From assembly GCF_963082655.1 (NCBI RefSeq), contig NC_081553.1, positions 130,167,736-130,231,735 on the forward strand: 64,000 nucleotides of DNA. The letters are read 5' to 3'. The DNA is from Stomoxys calcitrans (taxonomy: Eukaryota; Arthropoda; Insecta; Diptera; Muscidae). The translations under genes and the position numbers were made by a program. Within the stretch, counting starts at the first letter, position 1, and each line of letters begins with the position of its first letter. Shown here piece after piece: positions 1 to 11,129 of this stretch. A model generated the notes under the pieces. That model was not told where the DNA came from. It ran no database searches and saw nothing but the letters and a program-made list of their open reading frames with translations.

Positions 1-232
1 ATGGTCGATATAGAAACGAGTTTCGATCGCGAATTGCGGGAGAGTAAATACAAAGATCGTGATTTTGTGGAAGTTTTGCTCAGTTCGCCACAACATCAGA
101 AACCACAACAGATTAACATTAAGGATGAGCGCAATCGATCCGAAGATGATTTCCAAAGTGCAAAATCGCACATTAGCGAAGTAGCCACTCCACTGCTGGA
201 TAGTGTGACAACAAATATGTCCCTGACTGGAG
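1..232 (+). CDS. Exon of an unidentified plus-strand gene (partial)
   Basis: Frame 1 is open from the first base. It encodes a polar, charged stretch of about 77 residues rich in Glu, Asp, Lys, Ser and Gln (for example RELRESKYKDRDFVEVLL), with no domain I recognise. A good splice donor (AG|GTGAGA) follows base 232; if it is not used, the frame stops with TAA at 247-249. The window happens to begin with ATG, but there is no upstream sequence, so this may be an internal or last exon rather than a start. Base composition is clearly less AT-rich than the flanking DNA, which supports real coding sequence. The gene converges on the aldehyde dehydrogenase, whose stop lies 715 bp away. The function is unknown; I read it as a C-terminal or internal, probably disordered segment. 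Confidence 0.5.
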
Positions 233-801
233 GTGAGAGAAGAACCTAAGGAGTGTTTGCGGGGGGAAATGGTGCGCTACCCGATCTACCCACCACCAAT
301 CTCAACTCGCTTCGTCTTGTACTCAAATGTTTAACACTGCGATATACACATTTCTCATAGAAATCTCAGGTATACCGAATCCTACTTAGCAAGGATGTTT
401 CAATTCCATAAACCCGATTTTGTGTCCTTTCCACAAAACATTTCTAACAATTCCAATAATTCGGAAAAGGTATTTGAAAAAAAAAACATTTTGGCTCTAC
501 CAAGTGCATAGATTCCAATTATGAACATTCTTTCCGAAAAGTGCCTCGAAAGTTTTAAGAAAAAAGGAATTTTTTTAAACATTTCTAAAAAAGAATACTT
601 TTAGTTTTTAACAAAATATTACTCGTACTTTATTGTTTGTGATTTTGGTTTTTTTTTCCATTGCGTTAGAATTAATTCAAATTTTTTACATGAATTTATA
701 CGATCGTGAGTTGGTATAAGTAAATTATCCTTTTTTTTATATAAATATTATATATGTATTAGTACATGTGTGAATGTGTAACCACTATGCCTAACTTTAT
801 T

Positions 802-807
802 AATAAA
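802..807 (+). promoter_or_regulatory. Candidate poly(A) signal AATAAA, left gene
   Basis: AATAAA in an A/T-rich context about 550 bp after the in-frame TAA at 247-249. It is the best plus-strand cleavage signal before the neighbouring gene. It applies only if the left gene ends in this window. Confidence 0.35.
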
Positions 808-880
808 AAAATAATAATATTTTTACCAGTAAACAAAAAAAAAAACAAAATGGATTTTTATAATGTTTGTATTTTTACTC

Positions 881-886
881 TTTATT
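881..886 (-). promoter_or_regulatory. Candidate poly(A) signal of aldehyde dehydrogenase
   Basis: On the minus strand this reads AATAAA, 78 bases past the TAA stop at 964-966, which would give a short 3' UTR of about 100 bases. Other A-rich hexamers lie nearby, so the exact site is not fixed. Confidence 0.45.
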
Positions 887-963
887 TTATCGGTTTTTAT
901 TGTGCTTACATGTCCCCGTTTACCGTTAAGATTGAATGTGGATAGCTTTTTTTAATTAAAAAT

Positions 964-1257
964 TTAGACCAATTTCATGGTAACCGTTTTGGTCTCCAAA
1001 TAGTTGTCCAAACCGTCCTTGCCCAATTCGCGACCCATGCCAGAGTGTTTGTAGCCACCGAAAGGTGTCTGTGGCAAAACGGCATCATAGCAATTGATCC
1101 ATACGGAACCGGCATCCACATTGTTGGCAAAATGCATGGCCTTGTTGATGTCGTTGGTGACAACACCGGCGGCCAAGCCATATTTCACATTGTTGGCGCG
1201 GTCAATCATTTCCTCAATGCTGCTGAACTTAAAGATGGATTGCACGGGGCCAAAGAT
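964..1257 (-). CDS. Aldh: Aldh last coding exon
   Basis: Phase 0 on entry (acceptor CTAG|ATC). It starts at [11 protein letters not shown], just after the Glu-Glu that ends the preceding exon, and runs through [16 protein letters not shown] and [19 protein letters not shown] to TVTMKLV and TAA at 964-966. It holds the Phe of the NAD pocket and the oligomerisation tail. Confidence 0.93.
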   Translation of the reverse strand: MFGPVQSIFKFSSIEEMIDRANNVKYGLAAGVVTNDINKAMHFANNVDAGSVWINCYDAVLPQTPFGGYKHSGMGRELGKDGLDNYLETKTVTMKLV

Positions 1258-4200
1258 CTAGAAAGAAATAGAGAAATTTTGTTCAATAAGAGGAGAGTAG
1301 ATTTTAATGTGAAGGGTACTTTAAAAATCTCAAATAAAAGCGAAATAAGTGTTTACGTATAAACGCTCCATTTTTCTCGTTTTGATGACAATAAGACAAA
1401 AACGAAATATTATGGCGATCGGTTAACGATAACTCGTGCCGACACGATGTCGAAAGTTGGATGCATTTGTTTCTAAGGAATCCTGTTAATTATTTTAAAC
1501 CCCAATTACACTGCTCTTTAAATCCGTATTTAATGGTTCGATCATCTCTTTTCCCTTTATGAAATCAGCTGACGAAAGCGTTAAATCCGGATTTGATGAG
1601 CAGTGTTAACGGGGTTTAAGGTCCTAGAACGTATTTGGCAAACTAAGTAGATATTTGTCAAGAATTTATTTTAAAACACAAACTGTAACATACACTACAA
1701 CATTGGCTGTTCGATTTTTATTTGTTCGAAACCCTCTTTAATTTGAGCCCAATTTCATCATTTCATTTTCCCATTCGCCCTGCAGAAACATGCATTAATT
1801 TCGAACTTTTTAGTACCTAACTAAACTCTGCCTTATCTCGAGCCTACGACCCAATACCTTCACTTCTGTCAAATTTCATGGTTCTAGCTTTAGCCGTTTG
1901 GGAAGGGGAGGGCTGAAGCCCTGGCTTTGTAGCTCATTTTAGTGATACTCATTCAACATCCTATGAAATTGGCATACGTGTTGCTGAAAGTCTACATAGA
2001 CAACATCCCTGTTTACCTGCAGGTCATTATCTCATTCTTGAAACTCTCTCAAATCTATTTCTAACAACATTACTCCCTATATTATTTGACAATTGCGGGG
2101 ATTGCAACTTCCCATGCGTGCAATATCATTGATTGCAACATCAATGGCTATATGATTTAAGCTTCCCATACACTGATGAGGTGGATATTTAGTTGTTGTC
2201 AGTAGAATATTTCCTGATAAAGGTAATTTTTCTTTTGAGACCATTCGCCTAAAATCAAGTTTCATATTATTTTCGTGTACAGACTCGAAAAAAGAATGAT
2301 AGGAATTGAAGAAAAAAAGTAAAAAGGCGTTTGGATACCCACCACCTCTGGTATACATGTAAACCACCTTCCGTCAAAATCAGGTGAAAAATGCATACCT
2401 TATGCCCCGTAGCAGCTATATCGAAATAGGTTCCGATTTGGACCAAATACTAATAAGAACAGGAGGCCACCGTAGCGCAGAGGTTAGCATGTCCGCCTAT
2501 GACGCTGAACGCCTGGGTTCGAATCCTGGCGAGACCATCAGAAATAAAATTTTCACCGGTGGTTTTCCCCTCCTAATGCTGGCGACATTTGTGAGGTACT
2601 ATGCCATGTAAAACTTCTCTTCAAAGAGGTGTCGCACTGCGGCTCGCCGTCCGGACTCGGCTATAAAAAGGAGGCCCCTTATCATTGAGCTTAAACTTGA
2701 ATCGGACTGCACTCATTGACATGTGAGAAGTTTGCCCCTGTTCCTTAGTGGAATGTTCATGGGCAAAATTTGCAATTTACTAATAAGATCAAGTCATTGT
2801 CCAGTTGTGTACAACAAAATATTGGTCTTTTTAGTAGCTATAACATATATATAAGGTCGGCCGGGCCGAATCTTATATACCCTCCGCCATGGATCGCATT
2901 TGTCGAGTTCTATGAGCGGTATCTCTTTTTAGGCAAACAAAGAATATTGAATAAGAACTGTTATCCGTCCGATTCGGACCATAAATGAATGCTGAACACT
3001 GCAGAAGTCACTGTGTAATATTTCAGTTTCGGATATGAATTGCGCCTTGTAGGGGCTCAAGAAACAACACATCGGGAGATCGGTTTATATGGGAGCTGTA
3101 TCAAGCTATTGATCGATTCAGACGATATTAGACACGTATGTTGAAGAAAAGCCGTTTCTTCCCAATCGGATGAGAATTGCGCACTCTAGAGGCTCAGGAA
3201 GTCAAGATCCCAGATCGGTTTATATGGCAGCTATATCAGGTTATGTACCGATTTGCGCCATACTTAGCACAGTTATTGAAAGTCATAACAAAACACCTCA
3301 TGCTAAATTTCGGATGATAATTGCGCGCTCTATTGGCTCACAGCTACCACGTTATGAACCGATTTGAATCATACTTAAAACAGTTGTTGGAAAGGATACC
3401 AAAACACTATGTGCAAAAATCGGACGAGATTTGCGCCCTCTAAAGGCTCAAGAAATCAAGATCCCTGATCGGTTTATATGGCAGCTACATCAGGTTATGA
3501 ACCGATTTGAACCATACTAAGCGCAGTTGTTGGAATTGATATCAAAACACCACGTGCAAAATCGGTTTATATGGCAGCTATATCGGGTTATATGTGATTT
3601 GCACAGTTATTGGAAGTCATAACAAAACACCTCATGTTGTTCCCTAGGGACTCATGAAGTAAAATAAAGTGATCGGTTTAAATTGGAGCTGTATCGGGCT
3701 ATAGACCGATTTAGACCATATTTGAGACGTATGATGAAGGTCATGGGAGAAGCCGTTGTACAAAATTTCAGCCAAATAATCCATGGATTCTGTAAAAAAT
3801 TTCCACAAACAATTCACCTGTGTGTTTTACGCACCAAATGTCTACCTCAGGCACAAATTGAAGGGTCAAGATGCAAAATCGGGAGATCGGTTTATCTTGG
3901 AGCTATATCAGGTTGTAGACCGATTTGGACCATCCTTGCACATTCCGTGCAAAATTTTATCCAAATCGGATAGCAATTGCGGCTTCCATTGGCTCAAAAA
4001 GATAAATCGGGAGATCGGTTTATATGCGAGCTTTATCCGGTTATTGACCTATTTAAACCCTAATTGGCACAGTTATTGGAAGTCGAATCAAAACACTAAG
4101 TGTAAAATGTCAACCAAATTGGATAACAATTGAGCCTTCCAGGGGCTCAAGGAAGTCAAATCAGGAGATCGGTTTAAATGGGAGCTATATCCTAGACTGA

Positions 4201-5884
4201 ACCGATATGGCCCATTTGCAATCCCCAATGACCGACATTAATAATAAGTATCTGTGCAAAATTTCAAGCTGATTCCCTAATTCGTTCGATCGCTATCGTG
4301 ATTAAGACCGACCGACGGATAGACATACGGAAGGACGAACGGAAAAACGGGTATGACTAGAACGACTCAGAATGTTGAGACGATCAAGAATATATATCCT
4401 CCATGGGGTCCCAAATCAATACTTCGAGATGTTACAAATGGATTGACTAGATTAGAATACCCCCCATCCTATGGTGATGGTTATAAAAAGGGAGGGCAGG
4501 CGTTTCAAAAAAAAACTTTTTGGTTTTCTTTGGTACAATCTAATACTCACTTCTTCTTGAGCGATCTTCATGTTGTCTTGAACATCTGAGAATACAGTTG
4601 GTTCGATAAAGAAGCCGACATCGCCAATGCGATTGCCACCGCATTGCAATTTGGCACCTTGCTTCTTGCCACTTTCAATGAAGCCCAGGACCTTGGTCAT
4701 CATCTCATCATCGATTTGAGGACCTTGCAAGACCGTCTCATCGAAGGGATTGCCAACCTTGCGGGCCTTGGCCTTGGCCACAGCCTTAGCCACAAATTGA
4801 TCATAGATTTTCTCATGAACATAGGTACGGCTACCAGCGCAACAGCTTTGACCATGATTGGAGAACAATGCTTCGTGGGTAATATCTACAGCCAAATCAA
4901 CTGAAAAGCAACCACAACAAAATTAAATAAGAATTCCATAATGCCACTCAAATTTCTTGGTTTAACATACTGTCGGCATCGTCGAACACCACCACTGGAC
5001 TCTTGCCACCCAATTCCAAGGAGACACGTTTAAGATTGGTTTTGGCAGCAGCTTCCATAACAATGCGGCCAATTTCTACGGAGCCAGTGAAGGCCACTTT
5101 TTGGATTTCGGGATGTTCAGATATGGCAGCACCAGCTGTGGGACCATAGCCGGTAATCACATTGATGACACCAGCGGGGAAGCCAGCCTCTTTGGACAAG
5201 GCGGCCATGTGTAGAGCAGTCAAGGGAGTTTGTTCGGCAGGTTTCATAATAATGGTGCAGCCCACAGCCAAAGCAGGACCCCATTTCCAGGCCAACATGA
5301 GCAAGGGGTAGTTCCAGGGGATGATTTGTCCTACAACACCAATTGGTTCTTTGCGTGTCATGGAGATGAAACCACCAGCAGGGATGGTATCACCAAAGAA
5401 TTTATCGGTCCAGCCGGCATAATATTTCAAGGTCATGATGGAAATTTCCACATCGAACAAAGCCTCAGCATAGGGCTTGCCATTGTCGCGAGTCTCAAGG
5501 CTAGCCAAGAAATGTTTGTCGCGAGCCATCAGATCGCAAAGCCTAACCAAAAAGAAAGAAAAAAAAACCAACGGATTACAATGTTGTAAACTAAAACTTA
5601 GTGCAGATCTTACTTAAACATCAATTCGGTACGCTGCAAAGGACTCAGGGCACGCCATGCCGAACTTCTATGGAATGCTTTCTTGGCAGCAGCTACAGCC
5701 AAATCTACATCAGCCTATAACCAAAAGAAATGAGAAGTTATAAATTTGAAGTTTTTGTATAACCACCAATTTCTATTACCTTATCACCCTCAGCAACTTC
5801 GACAATAACTTTGCCTGTTGCAGGATTGACGGTAGGGAATTTTTTACCCGATTTAGCATCGACAAACTCGTTGTTAATGAATAG
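964..5884 (-). CDS. Aldh: Aldehyde dehydrogenase, mitochondrial ALDH2 type (5 exons, 5' end missing)
   Basis: NAD-dependent oxidation of aldehydes such as acetaldehyde to acids, expected in the mitochondrial matrix by homology. Coding exons on the minus strand: 5780-5884, 5614-5714, 4971-5542, 4551-4900 and 964-1257, all with GT-AG introns and matching phases, giving 473 residues plus TAA. Visible family marks are IIPWNYPLL with the oxyanion Asn, FTGSVEIG of the nucleotide fold, LELGGKSP with the general-base Glu, GQSCCAG with the nucleophilic Cys, EEIFGPV, and the C-terminal [13 protein letters not shown]. The family is about 500-520 residues, so roughly 40-50 N-terminal residues (transit peptide) are missing and should lie in an exon at higher coordinates. 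The large last intron (1258-4550) is full of transposons. Similarity to Drosophila Aldh (CG3752) is recalled from memory; the family call is very secure and the orthology likely. Confidence 0.95.
1495..1619. mobile_element. 125-bp MITE-like element with about 40-bp terminal inverted repeats
   Basis: The left end (TTAAACCCC..ACACTGCTC..AAATCCG.ATTTAA) and the reverse complement of the right end match over about 40 bp with few mismatches, around a core of about 45 bp. TTTAA occurs at both edges, compatible with a TA or TTAA target duplication. It has no coding capacity and no second copy was noticed in the window. Confidence 0.65.
2448..2458 (+). repeat. Target-site duplication of SINE, left copy
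   Basis: TACTAATAAGA, repeated exactly at 2778-2788. Confidence 0.8.
2459..2777 (+). mobile_element. tRNA-derived SINE (SINE-1), full-length copy
   Basis: A 319-bp copy between perfect 11-bp duplications. The 5' part is tRNA-like with both pol III promoter boxes: A box TAGCGCAGAGG at 2473-2483 and B box GGTTCGAATCC at 2516-2526, 33 bp apart. The body is non-tRNA sequence (GCTATAAAAAGGAGGCCCC, ATTGAGCTTAAACTTGAATC) and it ends TTCATGGGCAAAATTTGCA without a long poly(A). It has no reading frame and would depend on a partner LINE for movement. It inserted into an older mini-me fragment. Confidence 0.88.
2778..2788 (+). repeat. Target-site duplication of SINE, right copy
   Basis: TACTAATAAGA, exact match to 2448-2458. 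Confidence 0.8.
2849..4489 (+). mobile_element. Mini-me-like element, family A, near complete, in Aldh intron
   Basis: The head is a perfect GGCC hairpin followed by TCTTATATACCCTCCGCCATGG (2849-2900). The core holds about 150-bp tandem units (GATCGGTTTATATGG.AGCTATATCAGG). The decayed tail at about 4320-4489 has an ACGGAAGGACGAACGG run, then GACGATCAAGAATATATAT, then CCCCCCATCCTATGGTG.TGGTTATAAAAA. ORFs read from it (3170-4133) are repeat artefacts. Confidence 0.8.
4551..4900 (-). CDS. Aldh: Aldh coding exon with the catalytic cysteine
   Basis: Acceptor TTTTCAG|TT at 4901; donor GAAGAA|GTGAGT at 4550. It encodes [20 protein letters not shown] and on to KIAQEE. The catalytic Cys (Cys302 of human ALDH2) is codon 4842-4844. 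The residue before it is Ser rather than the Cys of human ALDH2, a change I also recall in Drosophila. Conserved GNPFDE, QGPQID and GFFIEPTVF follow. Confidence 0.95.
4971..5542 (-). CDS. Aldh: Aldh largest coding exon (NAD-binding region)
   Basis: Acceptor TTGGTTAG|G at 5543; donor GCCGACA|GTATGT at 4970. It spans [20 protein letters not shown] to VVVFDDAD. It carries the [45 protein letters not shown] and FTGSVEIG motifs; the general-base Glu of LELGGKSP is codon 5014-5016. The intron between this and the next exon is 70 bp. Confidence 0.95.
5614..5714 (-). CDS. Aldh: Aldh coding exon
   Basis: Encodes [20 protein letters not shown] through LQRTELMF plus two bases of a Lys codon completed in the next exon. 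Acceptor ATAG at 5715, donor AA|GTAAGA at 5613. Flanking introns are 71 and 65 bp. Confidence 0.93.
5780..5884 (-). CDS. Aldh: Aldh first exon present in window
   Basis: Encodes [16 protein letters not shown] to VEVAEGDK (35 codons, phase 0 at both ends). A strong acceptor, TTTCTTGCAG, precedes CTATTC, so an upstream exon is expected. The frame also stays open through the acceptor to about 6007 and includes an in-frame ATG ([11 protein letters not shown]) 11 codons upstream, so an alternative start without a transit peptide cannot be excluded. Confidence 0.9.
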
Positions 5885-6217
5885 CTGCAAGAAAGAATAT
5901 GACAACATTGGTTTCATAATTATGTAATAATATGGGATTCGTAATAATACAAAAGTTCTGGTAGGTCTGATTGGGATGTAGAAATATGAAAATGGCACGC
6001 TATACATTTTTATGCATTCGGCGTTATCTTATACTTTTGCTTTTAAATCGTCCGTTTTAGTCGAGTCATTCACTTTAGATTTGTTCAGCCAATATGAAAA
6101 TTGAGATAAGAAGATTTTATTTAATGCAAAAAAGAAAGAAAAATGAATTTTTGCCGATATTATATTTTATAGCCCCACCAAAAAATGTTTGCCCTCCCCA
6201 CCGAATTTCAAAATCAA
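5885..6217. other. AT-rich intronic stretch upstream of Aldh exon
   Basis: No homologue of the missing first Aldh exon and no repeat family recognised here. Confidence 0.5.
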
Positions 6218-7198
6218 ATTTTTATACCCACCACCGTAGGATAGGGGGCATATTCATTTAGTCATTCCGTTTGCAACACATCGAAATATCAATTTCCGAC
6301 CCTAAAAAGTATATATATTTCGGATCGTCGTAAAATTCTAAGAAGATTTAACGATGTCCATGTGTCTGTCCGTCCGTCAATTGTAATCACTCTAGAGCCT
6401 TCAAAAATTGAGATATTGAGCCGAAATTTGGAACAGATTGGTTTTTTAATGCACGCTGGTTAATTTCTTGAACGGGCCAAATCGGACCATATTTGGATAC
6501 AGCTGCTATATAGACCGGTTTTTCCGATAAAGGGTCTAATGCCCATAAAAACTTTATATTTCATCCGATTTTGCTGAAATTGGAAACAGTGAGTAGTTAA
6601 GGCTTCCCGACAACTGACCCAAATATGATTTATATCGGACTATATTTAGGTAAAGGTACCATATAGACGGATCTGCCGATAAAGGGTCTGACGACCATAA
6701 AAGCTTTATTTATTACCCGATTTCGCTGAAATTTGCAACAGTGAGTTATTTCCCGAAATCTGACGTAAATATGGTTCAGATCGGACTATATTCAGATATA
6801 GCTGCTATATAGACCGATCTGCCGATAAAGGGTCTGATGCACATAAAAGCTGTATTTATTACCCGATTTCGTTGAAATTTTAAACAGTGGGTAGTTTTAG
6901 GTCTCCCAATGTCCGTCCCAAATATGGTTTGTATCGGACAATAGTTAGATATAGCTTCTATACAGAGAAATCTGCCGATAAAGGGTTTGAAGCCCATAAA
7001 AGCATTTTTTTTTATCCGATTCCGCTGAAATTTTAAGTAAAAAATTCAATAGTGACTTATATTTATTAGACCACTCAATGTCCGTGCCGAATTTGGGTGC
7101 ATAGGTTATCCAATTTTCACCAGATTGTGGCGAAAGGGGGTTTACATATACACCCGAGGTGGTGGGTATCCAAAGTTCGGCCCGGCCGAACTTAATCT
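6218..7198 (-). mobile_element. Mini-me-like element, family C, nearly complete, minus orientation
   Basis: Tail first: TTTTTATACCCACCACCGTAGG, the (TA)n core at about 6309 and GTCTGTCCGTCCGTC at about 6363. Several 153-bp units follow (TATAGACCGATCTGCCGATAAAGGG). The head at about 7148-7190 has GAGGTGGTGGGTATCC and a perfect TTCGGCCCGGCCGAA hairpin (7176-7190). The outermost ACTTGTT end is lost where the next element begins. Confidence 0.85.
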
Positions 7199-7965
7199 CT
7201 TTTTTTGCCCACCACCGAAGTATGGAGGTATATTAATTTTGTCATTCCGTTTGCAACACATCGAAATGTCCATTTCCGATCCTATAAAGTACATATATTC
7301 TTGAACAGCGTAAAAATCTAAGACGATTTAGACATGTCCGTCCGTTTGTCTGTTGAAATCACGCTACAGTCTTTTTAAATAGTGATATTGAGCTGAAACT
7401 TTGCACAGATCTTTTTTGTCCATAAGCAGGTTAAGTTCGAAGATGGGTTATATCGGACTATATCTTGATGTAGCCCCCATGTAGACCGATCGGCCGATTT
7501 AGGGTCTTAGGCCCATAAAAGCCACATTTATTATCCGATTTTGCTGAAATTTGGGACAGTGAGTTGTGTTAGGTCCTTCCACATCTATCGTTAATTTGGC
7601 TCAAATCGGTCTAGATTTGGATATAGCTGCCATATAGACCGATCCTCCGATTTAGGGTCTTAGGCCCATAAAAGCCACATTTATTATCCGATTTTGCTGA
7701 AATTTGAGACATGGAGTTGTGTTAGGCATTATTCGACATTGTTCGTCAATTTGGCCCAAATCGGATCAGATTTGGATATAGCTGCCATATAGACCGATCT
7801 CTCGATTTAAGGTTTTGGGTCCATAAAAGGTGCATTTATTCTCCTATTTCGCCGAGATTTGGAACAGTGCGTTGTGTTAGGCTTTTCGAGCCATATCCGT
7901 CCTTCGGTCTGTCGAAAGCACGCTAACTTTCGAAGGAGTAAAGCTTGCAACTTGAAAATTTTTGA
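7199..7965 (-). mobile_element. Mini-me-like element, family C tail and core joined to an A/D tail fragment
   Basis: Starts with TTTTGCCCACCACCGAAGTATGG, the (TA)/GTCC core and about four 153-bp units. At about 7893 it switches without a head to a second tail piece (CCATATCCGTCCTTCGGTCTGTCGAAAGCACGC). The junction is chimeric, with no family C head. It directly abuts the preceding element. Confidence 0.7.
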
Positions 7966-8764
7966 AATGGTTGCAGGAACCGACACATCGGTGGTGACAT
8001 TTGGTCATAAAGTCAGAGCTAAATTTTACACTGAATGCCAACACAATGCAAATATCTTTTGGAAGTTGTATTAATGGCTTCCAACGCTAGACAACGGCTC
8101 TGGCTGCTCCGTGTGCCCAAATTCATAAAATACTCAAGAATAGAGCTGCCTTAGAAGAATTCCAGCTCGAGTCAGGAAAAAGGTATCGTAGTGAAATTTG
8201 GATTATCGTAAAGTAGACGACGAAATCAGTTACAACAATTTTTCCCGTCATGTTTTGGGGGAAATTGCTTGTCAGAAGTCGGCAATTTTTTATATCCCAA
8301 AAATCAAACGAAAAAATTTCTCAAAATTCTTAGGAGTGAGATTTCTGGAATTCATTTAAATGTCTCTGCATTTGATGGTTTCTATAAAAAAAAAACTTAT
8401 TTATTTTGACAGCAGTTTATATTTATGCAAAAATAATTATGTAAATCCATTTTCAAAAATATTTTAAATTCAAAAAATTTGCTACGTCAATATAAATTCT
8501 CTAAATTATTAATATACTACCATATGCTCTATCGCTTCACTGTCCCGATGGTACTCCTGATATCAAGGTGGAATTGTATCGCAATTTGAATTGTTTGAAC
8601 CTTACCGTAGAGAACATTTTGAAAGTTTTAGTGCCTAAATGTACGAATTAAAAAAAAAACCTCTAGTCGGTCGGTAAATACTTTCAAGGTGTAACTGTAT
8701 CGCAATTTTGATATCTTTAGCTCAATCCGTAAATAAAGTACATTTTGTACGTTTTGGTAATTTC
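7966..8764. other. Unassigned intergenic sequence with a diverged direct repeat
   Basis: AT-rich. The stretch at about 8565-8645 recurs in diverged form at about 8685-8766 (AAGGTG.AA.TGTATCGCAATTT), offset about 120 bp, suggesting a decayed tandem repeat or element core. No coding region is supported. Confidence 0.4.
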
Positions 8765-9138
8765 AGTTAAATCGGTGCAAAATTTCAATTAAATCGGATG
8801 ACAATTGCGCCCTCTAGGGGCTCAAGAAGTCAAGACCCAAGATCGGTTTATATGGCAGCTATATCAAAACATGGACCGATTTGGCCCATTTACAATCCCA
8901 ACCGATCTACACTAATTAAAAGTATTTGCGTAAAATTTCAAGCGCCTAGCTTTACTCCTTTGAAAGTTAGCGTGCTTTTGACAGACAGACGGACGGACGG
9001 ACATGGCTAGATCGACTTGAAATGACATGACGATCAAGAATATGTATACTTTATGTGGTCTCAGACGCATATTTCGAGGTGTTACAAACAGAATGACGAA
9101 ATTATTATACCCCCATCTTATGGTGGAGGGAATAAAAA
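8765..9138 (+). mobile_element. Mini-me-like element, family A tail with one unit (5' truncated)
   Basis: One and a half 153-bp units, then GACAGACAGACGGACGGACGG at about 8980, GATCAAGAATATGTATACT, and CCCCCATCTTATGGTGGAGGGAATAAAAA at the end. Confidence 0.8.
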
Positions 9139-9948
9139 CAAAAAAACCCTGACGGCGTTGCTCCAAGTGATAATACCAGTGATAAGACGATAATAATCGA
9201 CAACAAATTAGGGGCCTGCTATTTTAAAAAAAATTTGATTGTTGTTGCATGCTATAAAGATAAACGACTTGCATGTATATCCGAATTTCGTTGATTTAAT
9301 GAAGCTGGACATTGAAACAAATAATTCTGTTTAGACTAAACAAATATACAGTCTAACGGTTAGTAGTGTAAGTATTTGCTTATAAGGCCTTATCAGATTA
9401 AGCCACAGTTGTTAACAATGAAAAATTACGCAATTACAGTAATGAAATACAAATGCATGCATTTGATCGGTAGCTATTGCCGTGTAATTTTTTGGCACTT
9501 AAAAGCATTGAAACATTAAACAACGAATAATGCGTGATTTTTTTTATCATTTCAAATTTAATATTTACTTTTGAACATATTTATCGTGCTTTTATACAAA
9601 TGCTTATGACTGTATCCACAACAAACCTGTATGTGGGATGTGGTTGAAACGTACAACAACAATTTTTTTTAGCACATATATCTTAAATGATATCAAATTC
9701 CAGTTCGCAATACAGACTCAAATATGTAACTCAACTTCAATGCAATTGCTGGCATATTTTAATCGAGTGGCGGAATATTTATTTGCTGTATGTTTTATGC
9801 TATCGATACACATTGTGCTATTAACACTTTCCATTTCAATTATAGTTTGATCTGCCCCACTATTTATTACCAATGAGATAATTCCTAGCAGCAACGATCT
9901 GACATCTGAATTTATTGAAATTCATTGAAAGAGGAGGATTTTTATATT
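9139..9948. other. Unassigned AT-rich stretch
   Basis: No repeat family, exon or RNA gene recognised; ORFs here have noncoding composition. Confidence 0.5.
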
Positions 9949-10735
9949 TGTATACCCTCCATCATAGGATAGGGGTATACTAATTTAGTCATTTTGTTTG
10001 TAACACTTCGAAATATGCTTCTGGGACCCCATAAAGTATATATATTCTTCATCGTCATGTGATTCTAAGTTGATCTAGCCATGTCCGTCCGTCCGTGCGT
10101 CTGTCTGTCGAAAGCACGCTGACTTTCGAAGGGGTAAAGCTAGCCACTTGAAATTTTGCACAAATACTTTTTATTTGTGTAGGTCGGTTGGGATTGTAAA
10201 TGGGCCAAATCGGTCCATGTTTTGATATATCTGCCATATTAACCGATCTTGGGTCTTAACTTCTTAAGCCTACAGAGGGCGCAATTCTTATCCGATTTGG
10301 TTGAAATTTCGCATGAGGTGTTTTGTTATGACTACCAATTACTGTGTTAAGTATGGCGAAAATCGGTATATAACCAGATATAGCAGCCAAAGAAAACGAT
10401 CTGCGATCTTGACTTCTTGAGCCTCTAGAGGGCGCAATTCTCATCCTATTTGGCTGAAATTTTGCATGAGGTCTTTTGTTATGACTTCTAACAATTGTGT
10501 CAAATATGGTTCAAATCGATTGATAACCTGATGACCTTCAACATACTTGTCGAATATGGTCCGAATTGGTCTATAGCCTGATACAGCTCCCATATAAACC
10601 GATCTCTCTATTTTACTTCTTGAGCCCCTAAAGGTCGCAATTCTTACTCGAATTGGTTGAAATTTTACACAAGACTTTTACCATGATCTCCAACATTCAA
10701 TTCAATTATGGTCCGAACTACTGACTATAACAACT
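9949..10735 (-). mobile_element. Mini-me-like element, family A, minus orientation, head truncated
   Basis: TATACCCTCCATCATAGGATAGGGG tail, (TA)n and GTCCGTCCGTGCGTCTGTCTG at about 10085, then four 150-bp units ending around 10735 without the hairpin head. Confidence 0.78.
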
Positions 10736-10905
10736 TGTGACTGTTCACATCCGCGAAATCAGACAAGTTCTCAAAGAAATGAGAAACTAAAGTGAAACTC
10801 CTTTTGACCCAATATTACCCAAATAAACTTTTTAAAAAAATTTTTTGTAATACGAAAAATGTGCTAATTTTTGGTTGTTTGTAAGAGCAATCTGAATTTA
10901 CGTTG

Positions 10906-11129
10906 GGAGGCCACCGTAGCGCAGAGGTCGCTGAACGCCTGGGTTCGAGTCACAATAATTTTCAGCGGTGGTTTTCTCCTCCTAATGCTGGCAACATTTG
11001 TGAAGTACTATGCCACCGGCACACAGTTCGGACTCGGATATAAAAAAGAGGCCCCTTATCATTGAGCTTAAATTTGAATCGGACTGCTCGGACGGACTGT
11101 GAGAAGTTTGCCACTGTTCCTTAGTGGAT
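10906..11129 (+). mobile_element. SINE-1 copy with internal deletion
   Basis: GGAGGCCACCGTAGCGCAGAGG is present, but the segment between the boxes is deleted, bringing the A box next to the B box (GGGTTCGAGTC). The body and the GAGAAGTTTGCC..TTAGTGG end are recognisable; the last part is missing. Confidence 0.8.

Larger units (their letters stand above)
233..963. other. Intergenic region between two convergent 3' ends
   Basis: AT-rich sequence with poly(A)/poly(T) runs and no ORF of note. It probably holds the 3' UTR or intron of the left gene and the short 3' UTR of the aldehyde dehydrogenase. Confidence 0.5.
2316..2848 (+). mobile_element. Mini-me-like element, family C, head fragment split by a SINE
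   Basis: It begins AAAGTAAAAAGGCGTTTGGATACCCACC, so the usual TTCGGCCGGGCCGAA hairpin has been cleanly deleted. It continues with the family C head-side sequence, is interrupted by the SINE at 2459-2777, and runs on to 2848, where a family A head begins. Tail and 153-bp units are absent. Confidence 0.65.
1258..4550 (-). other. Aldh last intron, packed with mobile elements
   Basis: A 3293-bp intron holding a small MITE (1495-1619), a head-only mini-me C fragment split by a SINE, and an almost complete mini-me A copy that ends 61 bp before the splice donor. Apart from the MITE, bases 1258-2315 show only AT-rich sequence without recognisable coding content. Confidence 0.8.

Noticed and set aside
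1045..1362. Plus-strand ORFs opposite the Aldh exons (also 4644-4904 and 5230-5589)
   Set aside because: Antisense shadows of the aldehyde dehydrogenase exons.
2473..2526. A real tRNA gene with A and B boxes
   Set aside because: The tRNA-like fold is imperfect, the sequence continues into a constant 3' body, it is repeated about ten times, and it is flanked by target duplications. It is a SINE head.
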